64,000 nt of DNA from Micromonospora sediminimaris (lineage in GTDB: Bacteria > Actinomycetota > Actinomycetes > Mycobacteriales > Micromonosporaceae). Below, in pieces: positions 24,600 to 32,736 of this stretch (positions are counted from its first letter, which is position 1; every line of letters begins with the position of its first letter). A program made the position numbers and the translations under genes. The stretch covers positions 248,001 through 312,000 of the forward strand of contig FOLJ01000001.1 in NCBI GenBank assembly GCA_900112325.1, in the 5' to 3' direction. Below the pieces are notes generated by a model. That model saw nothing but the letters and a program-made list of their open reading frames with translations, had not been told where the DNA came from and searched no databases.

Positions 24600-25880
24600 A
24601 TGCTCGACATGGAGTTGATCCGGAAGGATCGCGACGCGGTGGCGGCCGCGCTGGCGAAGCGGCTGGACGCCGCCGAGGTCGACCGGGTGCTGGAGGAGAT
24701 CCAGCAGCTCGACCGGGAGCGTCGCCGGCTCATCAGTGAGATCGACGGGGAACGCCAGCGCCGCAAGGCCGAGGCCCGGGCGTACGCGCAGGCGAAGCGA
24801 GCCGGTGTCGAGCCGCAGGTCACCTCCGACGACGGTCGGAAGCAGGTCGCCGAGCTGGAGGCGGAACTCGACGAGGTGCAGGCGCGGCTGCGTACCACCA
24901 TGAGCGAGCTGCCCAACCTGCCCGCCGAGGACGTGGTGCCCGGCGGCAAGGAGGCCAACCGGGTGGTGAAGACCTTCGGCGCGCCACCGGCCATCGAGAA
25001 GGTCCGCGACCACGTCGAGCTGAGCCGGATGCTGGGTCTGGTCGACCACGAACGCGGCGTCAAGCTCGGCGGCTCCGGTTTCTGGATGTACACCGGGGTG
25101 GGTGCCCGGTTGGAGTGGGCGCTGATCAACTGGCTGATCGAGCGGAACATCGAGGCCGGGTACGAGTTCCTCCTGCCGCCGCATCTGCTGCTGGACAGCG
25201 CAGGTTTCGCCGCCGGTCAGTTCCCCAAGTTCTACGACGACGTCTACCACCTGGACAAGCAGTCCGCGCCGCGTGGGCAGTTCCTGCTGCCGACGGCGGA
25301 GACGGCGATCCTCGGTGCGTACCAGGACGAGATCCTGGATACCACGAAGCTGCCGCTCAAGGTCTTCGCCTACACGCCGTGCTACCGGCGCGAGGCGGCC
25401 GGCTCGCACTCCGACGAGCGGGGCACGGTGCGGGGGCACCAGTTCAACAAGGTGGAGATCTTCCAGTTCACCCTGCCCGAGCAGGCCGACGCGGCGCTGG
25501 AGCAGATGGTCAACCACGCGGAGAGCCTGGTCGAGGGGCTGGGTCTGCACTACCAGCGCAGCCTGCTCGCGGCCGGCGACTCCAGCGCGTCGATGCGTAA
25601 GACCCTCGACATCGAGGTGTGGATGCCCAGCACCGGCAAGTACAAGGAGGTCTCGTCGGTCTCCTGGGGCGGTGACTACCAGGCCCGTCGGGCGGCGATC
25701 CGCTACCGCGAGCCGGGCGGCAAGCAAACCCGCTTCGTGCACACCCTCAACGGCTCGGCCCTCGCCACCAGCCGCCTTCTCCCCGCCATCCTGGAGCAGT
25801 TCCAGCAGCCCGACGGCTCGGTCCTGGTCCCCGAAGTCCTCCGCCCCCGCCTGGCCACCGACCGCCTAACCCCGCACTGA
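24600..25880 (+). CDS. serS: seryl-tRNA synthetase, divergent type
   Basis: 426-residue class II seryl-tRNA synthetase. The N-terminal coiled-coil tRNA arm (about 30-105) is intact. Motif 2 reads CYRREAAGSHSDERG, motif 3 TLNGSALATSRLL; the family norm is FRxEAGxAG-type and NGSGLAVGR. The serine-binding segment VSSVSWGGDYQARR replaces the common SSCSNCxDFQARR. These changes suggest a second, specialised SerRS rather than the housekeeping one, although it could be the only copy. It has its own promoter region, with TAGCAT at about 24552 as a -10 candidate, and CGGAGG before the ATG. Confidence 0.88.
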   Translation: MLDMELIRKDRDAVAAALAKRLDAAEVDRVLEEIQQLDRERRRLISEIDGERQRRKAEARAYAQAKRAGVEPQVTSDDGRKQVAELEAELDEVQARLRTTMSELPNLPAEDVVPGGKEANRVVKTFGAPPAIEKVRDHVELSRMLGLVDHERGVKLGGSGFWMYTGVGARLEWALINWLIERNIEAGYEFLLPPHLLLDSAGFAAGQFPKFYDDVYHLDKQSAPRGQFLLPTAETAILGAYQDEILDTTKLPLKVFAYTPCYRREAAGSHSDERGTVRGHQFNKVEIFQFTLPEQADAALEQMVNHAESLVEGLGLHYQRSLLAAGDSSASMRKTLDIEVWMPSTGKYKEVSSVSWGGDYQARRAAIRYREPGGKQTRFVHTLNGSALATSRLLPAILEQFQQPDGSVLVPEVLRPRLATDRLTPH

Positions 25881-25919
25881 CCGCCCCCACCCCAGTGCGT
25901 CGGCGAGGGGGCAGGGGCG

Positions 25920-26489
25920 TCAGGTGGCCAGCGCGGTGACGCGGCGGGTGAGGTCCTCGCCGTCCAGCCAACCCTGGTGGATGATCCGGCCGTCGCGGTC
26001 GATGATGACGAAGGTGCTCTGCTCGACAACCTCGAAGCGCCGCCAGATCACCCCTTCGCGATCCTCGATCTGCGGCATCGGGCCCAGTTCGAACTCGGTG
26101 ACGAAGTCGGTCATCGCCTTGCGTTCACCGAGCCCCGCGACGCCGATGATCGGCACGGTCTCCCGGAAGCCGGGCTCGATCTCGGCGATCGTCCACGCCT
26201 GGCTGGCGCAGGTGGCGCACCAGGGCGCCCAGAACCAGAGCACCACCGGCCGGCCCGCCAGGGTGGCGGCGTCGAAGGCCGCGCCGTCCAGGGTGGTGCC
26301 GGTGAACCGCAGGGTGTCCGGCACCGGGCCGGTCGACGGGGACGAGGCGGTGGCGGACGCCGGACCACCGGCCTGCGGGGCCGCCTCGGCGTCCGGACCG
26401 GTGCCGCATCCGGCGGTGGCCAGCACGGCGGCGAGCAGGGCGGCGGTGACCGCCCCGGTGACCCGTCCGGTTCGTGGAACCGACCCCAT
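25920..26489 (-). CDS. TlpA/ResA-like thioredoxin lipoprotein
   Basis: 189-residue membrane-anchored thioredoxin-fold protein. Signal and lipobox LATAGC with Cys28; redox site WCATC (Cys91-Cys94) in FWAPWCATCASQ; thioredoxin-type strands VVLWFWAPW and STFVIIDRDGRII. It probably reduces or shuffles disulfides outside the membrane, for example in cytochrome maturation. The start at 26489 (GAAGGAG upstream) gives a proper signal; the frame stays open much further upstream, in the shadow of the next gene. It lies 62 bp downstream of the NuoF-like gene on the same strand, so it may belong to that redox operon. Confidence 0.9.
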   Translation of the reverse strand: MGSVPRTGRVTGAVTAALLAAVLATAGCGTGPDAEAAPQAGGPASATASSPSTGPVPDTLRFTGTTLDGAAFDAATLAGRPVVLWFWAPWCATCASQAWTIAEIEPGFRETVPIIGVAGLGERKAMTDFVTEFELGPMPQIEDREGVIWRRFEVVEQSTFVIIDRDGRIIHQGWLDGEDLTRRVTALAT

Positions 26490-26551
26490 CGGCGTCTCCT
26501 TCGGTTCGCTCGCCCGTCGACCCGGGCAGCCGTGCCACCCGGTCGACCGGC

Positions 26552-28018
26552 TCAGGCTTCGGTCAACCGCAGCGCCAGCGCCGGGCAGACCTTGACCGCC
26601 TTCACCGCGCCCTCCCGCAACCAGGTCGGCACGGGGGTGGGCGGGAAGGCGGGGTATCCGTTCTGGTCCAGCCGGATGAAGTCCGGCACCACGTGGGCGC
26701 AGAGGCCGTGGCCGTCGCAACGGGACCAGTCCAGGACCAGTTTCTGTGGGTCGGGGTCGGGAGCGCCGGGTAGACCCATCATGCCCTTGACCCGCCGTCC
26801 GCAGCCCTCGCCGGTGGTGTGCTTCTTCAGGTCGTCGGCGAAGACCTCCATCGCCGAGAGCGCGAAGCGGGACGTACCGTCGGGGTGGCTGCACGCGCCG
26901 CGGCCCTTGACGTCGCCGGCGGCGGCCCGGACGACCTCCACCGGCGCGCTGCCGGAAACCGCCAGGTCGACGGCGCGGGCCAGGTCGGGCAGGCCCCGCT
27001 TGCACGGGCCGCACTGCCCGGCCGACTCGCCGGCCAGGTAACGGACCACCTGCGCCGCCTCGCCGAGCGGGCAGGTGTCGTTGGCCAGCGGGACGATGAT
27101 GCCAGCGCCGAGCGTACCGCCGACCGCGGCGAGCCCCTTGCGGGAGACCTCGGCCCGCTCCGCCGCCTCCCGGGTGATCCACTTGCCGTGGTAGCCGCCC
27201 ATGAGGATGCCGGGACCGTCCGGCACCTCGCACAGTTCGAGGATCTCGGCCAGCGGAGTGCCGGCCGCGCACTCCACCACCGCGTGGCGCTTTGCCGCGC
27301 CGGTGATGCTGAGCAGCACCGTGCCGGGTTCGTCGTCGGTGCCGAGCGCCGCGTACTCGTACGGGCCGAGTCGGGCGGCGATCGCCATCTGGGCGTACGT
27401 CTCGGCGTTCGACAGCAGGGTCGGCATCCCGCCCACGCCGGAGTCGCTGGACCGCTTCTTGGTGCCGGGCGGGATGTGCGGCAGCCCGTTGATCCCGTTC
27501 ACCAGGGCGCCGCCCTCACCACTTATGAACCGGTGCGGCACCGTCACGACGCTTGTCGGCGCCGGCATCCGGCGCTCGTCCAGGGCCTCCATCAGGGAGT
27601 CCCGGCCCACCAGGTCGTCGGCCACGCAGAGCACGATCTCCTCGGCGTCCAGCGCGAATGCGGCCAGCGCGGCACCGTCGAGAATCAGGTGCGGTGCCCG
27701 GGTGAGCAGGACCTTGTCCTTCCAACTCGCTGGCTCACCCTCGGTGGCGTTGACCACGACCACGGGCGGTAGATCCTGACGTTCACAGGACTCCAGCACC
27801 GCCCGCAGCTTGCGGGCGAACGGGAATCCGGCTCCGCCCTTGCCCTTGAGCTGGATGCCCTCGGCCAGACGCAGCAGGTTGGACGGCTCCATCGGGCTGA
27901 TCGGCCCATGCACCAGCTCGTGGGCACGCAGGTCGAGCCGGCCGAACTCGGCGAACCCCGCAGTGAGCCGCGGCTCACCCACGGCAGCCACCGGGGGAAC
28001 GGTGGTCCGCATCGTCAC
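26552..28018 (-). CDS. NuoF-like flavoprotein fused to a ferredoxin
   Basis: 488-residue redox protein. Residues about 50-390 match the NADH-binding 51-kDa subunit (NuoF): GKGGAGFPFARKLRAV (NADH/FMN loop), VVNATEGEPASWKDK and the Fe-S segment AGQCGPCKRG. The C-terminal 75 residues are a short ferredoxin with RCDGHGLCAHVVPDF and VKVCPA. The Cys-x5-Cys...Cys-Pro pattern fits a single 3Fe-4S or 4Fe-4S cluster of the P450-ferredoxin type. The other complex I genes are absent, so this is a stand-alone electron transfer unit. GTG start overlapping the stop of the cytochrome-b-like gene (GTGA), with an ATG two codons later. Confidence 0.86.
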   Translation of the reverse strand: MTMRTTVPPVAAVGEPRLTAGFAEFGRLDLRAHELVHGPISPMEPSNLLRLAEGIQLKGKGGAGFPFARKLRAVLESCERQDLPPVVVVNATEGEPASWKDKVLLTRAPHLILDGAALAAFALDAEEIVLCVADDLVGRDSLMEALDERRMPAPTSVVTVPHRFISGEGGALVNGINGLPHIPPGTKKRSSDSGVGGMPTLLSNAETYAQMAIAARLGPYEYAALGTDDEPGTVLLSITGAAKRHAVVECAAGTPLAEILELCEVPDGPGILMGGYHGKWITREAAERAEVSRKGLAAVGGTLGAGIIVPLANDTCPLGEAAQVVRYLAGESAGQCGPCKRGLPDLARAVDLAVSGSAPVEVVRAAAGDVKGRGACSHPDGTSRFALSAMEVFADDLKKHTTGEGCGRRVKGMMGLPGAPDPDPQKLVLDWSRCDGHGLCAHVVPDFIRLDQNGYPAFPPTPVPTWLREGAVKAVKVCPALALRLTEA

Positions 28019-29787
28019 TTGGCCTCACCCCGCAGCCCGGCCCAGTAAGCGCCGTCCACCGAGTCCGGGTCGGCGCGGCGGCGACGCCGGCTCTCCGCCG
28101 ACGAGGCCCGGCGGGCACGTCGGGAGGCCAGGTCGACAAGGGTCGGAGTGTCGTCGTCGTCGGCCACGTCGTCCGGGGCATACCGGGCCGGCGGGCGCCA
28201 GTAGTCGGTCTCCGCCGCCGGCAGGTCGTCCTCGGCGCTGTGCCGCCCTCCGCCGCTGCGCGGCGCGGCGGAGATCGGCGAGCCGGAGATGGGCGCACCG
28301 GAGATCGGGTCGACCGAGATCGGGGCGGCCGACTCCCACCGGCGAGGGCTGTCCCAGGGCTCCTCCGGCTCGTCCTCCATCCGCTGCGGAGGAGCCGAGT
28401 ACCGGCTGTCGGTCCGGGACCGGCGGGAACGGCCGTACTCCTCCTCGTCGTCGAAGTCGCGGCGGCGGCGACGCACCGGCTCCTCGTACTCCATCAGGTC
28501 CTCGTCGCGACGGGACGCACGACGGCCCACCGGCTCGCGCTCCTCCTCGCGCCGCGACCGGCGGCCGGTCGGTTCCTCGTCGCGCCGCGACCGGCGGGCG
28601 ACCGGCTCCAGTTCCTCCTCGACCCGCGCCGCACGCCGCCCGGTGGTCTCCAGCTCGTCGTCGCGGCGGGAGGACCGCCGCCGGGGCTCGGCGTCGCGGC
28701 GGCGGCGAGCCACCGGCTCCAGCACCTCGGTCTCGCGGCGCACCACCCGCTCCAGTTCCTCCTCCTCGCGGCGCGAGGCGCGCCGGACGACCGGCTCGAA
28801 CTCCTCGTCGCGACGGTCCCGGCCGGACCGCACCGGTTCACGCAGCGTGCCCGGCTCGGGAACCACCGGCACGGTGAACCGTTCCGGGTCGTTGCGCCGG
28901 ATGGTGGGGCTGGCCCAGGTCCCGGAGGTGCTGTCGGCCCAGCTGGTGTCACGACGGACCCGCTTCTCGCGACCGTCGTCGGCTTCGTCGCGCCGGCCGG
29001 TCAGGGTGCCGAGCAGGGACTTGCCCCGGGTCTCCTCGGTGGACTTGGCCCCGCTCATGACCTCGTTCAGAACTGCGGCCTGCTGTTGCTCGCGGCTGCG
29101 CCGCTGCAGGGTGACCGAGAGCCGGACCATCAGGGCGAGCACGACCAGCAGCACGCAGGCGAAGTAGCTCAGGCCAACCCAGGTGGCGGGCGGACGGCCG
29201 GCGAGCAGGCCGTGGAAGATGGCGAACGGCCAGGAGACGTACGCCATGGAGTGCAGGGCACGCCACACCCACTTCGGGCCGACGTCCGCGAACCGCGCCC
29301 GGATGATCCCGGTCCAGAGCACACCCACCATGAGCAGCGCGGCGATGGTGCCCAACCCGATGTAGAGGCCCCGACCACCGACGAACGGCACGGCTGCGTC
29401 GGTCACCCCCGCCCGACCACTGGCGATCTTCGTGATGACGTGGAAGGCCAGCCCGGCCACGCCGAGGATGCCGGTGGCCCGGTGCGCGGACTGCAACAGC
29501 ACCCGGTGCCGGATGAGCAGCACCAACCGGTCGGTGGCGAGCAGCCCCATCATCACCGTGAGGCTCAGCGCGACAAGCGCGATCACGCCGGCGAAGAACT
29601 CGGTGAAGAAGAAGCCCATCGCGTACATCTGCTGGCCGGCGCCGGTGAGCATCGTCAACGCCCACAAGGCGGCGAGCCCGGACGCGGAGAGCGCCATGAT
29701 CTGGCCGCGGGACCGGACGCGGATCCCTCGACTGCTGCTGCTGGTACGTACGGCAGCTGCCTTCTCGTTCTGCGTAGCCCGGACCAT
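28015..29787 (-). CDS. cytochrome-b/ferric-reductase-like membrane protein with long Arg/Glu tail
   Basis: 590-residue protein. Residues about 35-225 hold five or six membrane helices with paired His residues (LLQSAHRATG, GLAFHVITK, RALHSMAYVSW, AIFHGLLAG) that could hold two b hemes, as in ferric reductase/cytochrome b561-like domains. The remaining 350 residues are cytosolic, extremely charged and repetitive: about 8-10 copies of an RRDEELEPVARR-like unit (about 310-445), then a PISGAPISGSPIS repeat near 490. ATG at 29787 has GAGGAG upstream; a GTG ten codons earlier is possible. Coupled to the NuoF/ferredoxin gene, which would feed electrons from NADH to the hemes (inference). Confidence 0.82.
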   Translation of the reverse strand: MVRATQNEKAAAVRTSSSSRGIRVRSRGQIMALSASGLAALWALTMLTGAGQQMYAMGFFFTEFFAGVIALVALSLTVMMGLLATDRLVLLIRHRVLLQSAHRATGILGVAGLAFHVITKIASGRAGVTDAAVPFVGGRGLYIGLGTIAALLMVGVLWTGIIRARFADVGPKWVWRALHSMAYVSWPFAIFHGLLAGRPPATWVGLSYFACVLLVVLALMVRLSVTLQRRSREQQQAAVLNEVMSGAKSTEETRGKSLLGTLTGRRDEADDGREKRVRRDTSWADSTSGTWASPTIRRNDPERFTVPVVPEPGTLREPVRSGRDRRDEEFEPVVRRASRREEEELERVVRRETEVLEPVARRRRDAEPRRRSSRRDDELETTGRRAARVEEELEPVARRSRRDEEPTGRRSRREEEREPVGRRASRRDEDLMEYEEPVRRRRRDFDDEEEYGRSRRSRTDSRYSAPPQRMEDEPEEPWDSPRRWESAAPISVDPISGAPISGSPISAAPRSGGGRHSAEDDLPAAETDYWRPPARYAPDDVADDDDTPTLVDLASRRARRASSAESRRRRRADPDSVDGAYWAGLRGEAK

Positions 29788-29962
29788 CTGCTCCTCGATC
29801 GTCTCGCGGCGGCGCACCGCCGGCCGACCCTGTTCCCCACTCCAGTACGCAGCGCGGCTCCGGTCGGATCAGTGTCGTAAGAAAAAATCTCGCCGAGTTG
29901 TCGAACCGCCCCGCCACCCGGCGCGTATAACGGCCCCGCCGCCGACCGTCCACACCAGCGCA

Positions 29963-30006
29963 TTGACAGGCGTTGAAATCAGCTTGTAACCTTTCCGAAA
30001 TTTTCA
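29963..30006 (+). promoter_or_regulatory. candidate promoter and operator before first amylase gene
   Basis: TTGACA at 29963-29968, with a weak TGTAAC/GTAACC -10 about 17 bases on. CGAAATTTTCA at 29996-30006 follows, close to the CGAAAnTTTCG sites used by LacI-type sugar regulators in actinobacteria. A GATTGCAAG half-site lies at about 30012-30020. The sequence around it is noticeably AT-rich for this genome. Confidence 0.4.
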
Positions 30007-30074
30007 GCCCTGATTGCAAGATCCGGGCAACAGCAGCACCACCTCCCCGTCCCCCGGCACCCCTGGAGCACCCG

Positions 30075-31523
30075 ATGCATCGACGTCGACTCCGCCCCGC
30101 GATCGTCGCCCTCGCCGTGATCGCCGGCCTCCTCGCCCCCGGCGTGGTCACCGCACCCCCGGCCGCCGCCGCCCCGAGTGGTGGCAAGAAGGTCATCGCC
30201 AACCTCTTCGAGTGGAACTGGCCCTCGGTGGCCGGCGAGTGCAGCAGCACCCTCGGCCCGAAGGGCTACGGCTACGTCCAGGTGTCACCACCGCAGGAGC
30301 ACGTGCGCGGCAACCAGTGGTGGGTGGCCTACCAACCGGTCAGCTACCGGATCGAGTCCCGCAAGGGCACCCGCGCGCAGTTCAAGTCCATGGTCGACAC
30401 CTGCCACGCGGCCGGCGTGAAGGTGATCGTCGACGCGGTCATCAACCACATGTCCGGCCAGGACAACGGCGGGACCGGCTGGGCCGGCTCGACCTACCAG
30501 CACCACGTCTACCCCGGCATCTACCAGTCGCAGGACTTCCACTACTGCGGGCGCAACGGCAACAACGACATCGCCAACTACAACGACCGCTACGAGGTGC
30601 AGAACTGCGAGCTGGTCAACCTCTCCGACCTGAAGACAGAGTCCGACTACGTCCGCTCCCGGCTGGCCGCGTACCTCAACGACCTGCTGTCGCTCGGGGT
30701 GGACGGTTTCCGCCTGGACGCCAGCAAGCACATGCCTGCGGCCGACATCGCCAACATCCGCAGCCGGCTCAACCGGTCGGCGTACATCGTGCAGGAGGTC
30801 ATCTACGGCGCGGGCGAGCCGATCACGCCGAACGAGTACACCGGCAACGGCGACGTGCACGAGTTCCGCTACGGCAAGGACCTGGCCCGGGTGTTCCGCT
30901 CCGAGCGGCTGGCGTACCTACGCAACTTCGGCGAGGGCTGGGGCCACCTGCCGAGCGCCGTGTCCTCGGTCTTCGTGGACAACCACGACACCCAGCGCGA
31001 CGACGGCGGGGTGCTGACTTACCGCGACCGGGGCATCTACGCGCTGGCCAACGCGTTCATGCTGGCCTGGCCGTACGGCTCCCCGACGGTGATGTCGAGC
31101 TACACCTTCAGCAGCCGCGACGCCGGCCCACCCTCGGACGGCAGCAACAAGACGCGCAACACGGTCTGCTACTCCGGCTGGGAGTGCGAGCACCGCTGGC
31201 CGGTGATCGCGAACATGGTCGGCTTCCGCAACGCCACCGAGGGCGCCGGGGTGAGCAACTGGTACGACAACGGCAACAACCACATCGCCTTCAGCCGCAC
31301 CGGCCGGGGCTTCATCACCATCAACGACGAGGGCTCGGCGATCAACGGCCGCTCCTACTACACCGGACTGCCGGCCGGCCGCTACTGCGACGTCATCCAC
31401 GGCACCTTCACCAACGGCACCTGCTCCGGCCCGGTCGTCACCGTCGACGCCAACGGCTGGTTCGCCGCCAACGTCCCCGCCCACGACGCCATAGCCCTCC
31501 ACCTAAACGCCCGCCTCCCCTAA
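30075..31523 (+). CDS. secreted alpha-amylase, GH13
   Basis: 482-residue secreted alpha-amylase that cleaves internal alpha-1,4 bonds of starch. Signal peptide at about 1-33 (APPAAAA). GH13 barrel motifs: VIVDAVINHMSG (region I), GFRLDASKHM (region II, nucleophile Asp), IVQEVIYG (region III, acid/base Glu) and FVDNHDTQRD (region IV, Asp). The C-terminal beta domain ends at ALHLNARLP; no starch-binding module is present. Closest in style to the animal/streptomycete amylase branch. Start at the ATG with GGAGCACC upstream; the longer frame (from 29973) precedes the signal. A second amylase lies 10.6 kb downstream. Confidence 0.94.
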   Translation: MHRRRLRPAIVALAVIAGLLAPGVVTAPPAAAAPSGGKKVIANLFEWNWPSVAGECSSTLGPKGYGYVQVSPPQEHVRGNQWWVAYQPVSYRIESRKGTRAQFKSMVDTCHAAGVKVIVDAVINHMSGQDNGGTGWAGSTYQHHVYPGIYQSQDFHYCGRNGNNDIANYNDRYEVQNCELVNLSDLKTESDYVRSRLAAYLNDLLSLGVDGFRLDASKHMPAADIANIRSRLNRSAYIVQEVIYGAGEPITPNEYTGNGDVHEFRYGKDLARVFRSERLAYLRNFGEGWGHLPSAVSSVFVDNHDTQRDDGGVLTYRDRGIYALANAFMLAWPYGSPTVMSSYTFSSRDAGPPSDGSNKTRNTVCYSGWECEHRWPVIANMVGFRNATEGAGVSNWYDNGNNHIAFSRTGRGFITINDEGSAINGRSYYTGLPAGRYCDVIHGTFTNGTCSGPVVTVDANGWFAANVPAHDAIALHLNARLP

Positions 31524-31559
31524 CCCCCCACCCCACCCACCCCCGCCCTTGACCGCCCG

Positions 31560-31622
31560 CGTTGATCAAGAAGTTTTGGTCGCCCCGCCCGCTCAACCCC
31601 GACGCAAACTTCTTGATCAACG
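31560..31622. terminator. long inverted repeat, likely terminator
   Basis: Perfect 17-bp inverted repeat (CGTTGATCAAGAAGTTT at 31560-31576 and AAACTTCTTGATCAACG at 31606-31622) with a 29-base loop. The AT-rich arms stand out against the GC-rich surroundings. It sits 37 bases after the amylase stop. The arm looks like a recurring intergenic element of this genus, which I cannot verify here. Confidence 0.7.
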
Positions 31623-31712
31623 GGGCAGGGGGCGGGGGCAGGGGGGCGGGGAGGGTTGGGGTTTTGGGGTTGTTTGGGGGTTTTGGGGGGTAGGGTGGGT
31701 GGGTGGGGGTTT
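31620..31712 (+). other. G-run tract with quadruplex potential
   Basis: About 90 bases that are almost all G and T on the plus strand, with many runs of three to six G separated by one to four bases (for example GGGGCAGGGGGCGGGGGC and GGGTGGGTGGGTGGGGG). The run density exceeds what four-tract G-quadruplexes need. It overlaps the likely start of the next gene. Confidence 0.75.
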
Positions 31713-32617
31713 TGGGAGTTCTGGGGTCTCGGGGGCGGCGGGGGGTCGCTTTCGGGGTGGGCGTGGCGGTGCTGATGGGTGGGGCCGCGTACACGGGATG
31801 GGCGCTGACGCCGACGCCCGGGACGACACCCGTCGCCGGGCCCACCGGTGAGGCGCTGGCGCCGACGGCGGAGGTGCCGCCGTCGGCCGACGCTGAGCGG
31901 GTGCTGCCCGCGGCACCGGCGCCGGACGGGCTGCCGGAGATCGACTACGACCCGGCCCCCGCCGGCTTCCCCGACGACCCGGACGCCCTCGACACCACAC
32001 CGCTGACCCAGGGCCTGCACCCGACCCGCAAGCTCGCCGCGTACGACGCACCCGGCGGTCGACCGTTGGCCTTCCTGATGCCGACGATCAGCGAGGTGGA
32101 GCTGACCGTACCGATCGCCCGCCGCGAGTCCGGCTGGACGGCGGTGCTGCTCCCCTCGGCCAACCGCAAGCTGGCCTGGCTACCACCCGGCGGTTTCCGC
32201 ACCGTCGCGCTGCGCGACCAGATCGTGGTGGAACGTACCCCGTTCCGGCTCACCTGGTACCGCGACGGCACCGCCCAACGCTCCTGGCAGATCAGTCTCG
32301 GCCAACGCGGCCAGGAAACCCCACTCGGCCGGACCTTCGTGCTGGGCCGCACCCCACCGCCGGAGTCGGTCTACGGCGGGGTGGACATCTACGCCCTCGG
32401 CTCGATCCCCGACGACCTGGACTCGGTGCCCGCCGGGCTGCGCGGCGCCCACATCGGCATCCACACCTGGTACCACGACGGTGAGCTGGGCCAGCAGACC
32501 ACGAACGGCTGCATCCGGTTGACGGCCAGCGGCCAGCGCCTGTTGCTGGAGAAGCTACGTCCGGGCACGCCGGTGGTCGTCGTCGACGAGCTGCCGGCCC
32601 AACCCGCCACCGCCTGA
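31703..32617 (+). CDS. L,D-transpeptidase (YkuD domain)
   Basis: 304-residue envelope enzyme that would make 3-3 peptidoglycan cross-links. The N-terminus has a membrane anchor or signal (VAFGVGVAVLMGGAAYTGWAL, about 14-35) and a Pro/Ala-rich linker. The C-terminal YkuD domain (about 175-295) contains HIGIHTW and TTNGCIRLT with catalytic Cys270; the usual Ser of S-x-GCIR is Asn here. The start is uncertain because it lies in the G-run tract; GTG at 31703 is the most upstream option, and several in-frame GTG codons follow. Confidence 0.88.
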   Translation: MGVLGVLGSRGRRGVAFGVGVAVLMGGAAYTGWALTPTPGTTPVAGPTGEALAPTAEVPPSADAERVLPAAPAPDGLPEIDYDPAPAGFPDDPDALDTTPLTQGLHPTRKLAAYDAPGGRPLAFLMPTISEVELTVPIARRESGWTAVLLPSANRKLAWLPPGGFRTVALRDQIVVERTPFRLTWYRDGTAQRSWQISLGQRGQETPLGRTFVLGRTPPPESVYGGVDIYALGSIPDDLDSVPAGLRGAHIGIHTWYHDGELGQQTTNGCIRLTASGQRLLLEKLRPGTPVVVVDELPAQPATA

Positions 32618-32736
32618 GCCGATGATCGGACGCCGGTGACAGGGCGGTACAGACACCGTCCGTCACGCTGCGGGGCGATGTGACGCTGGGCAGCCGGTAC
32701 GAGCGTGGCGCGATGGACTGTTCCAGGTTCCTGGGG

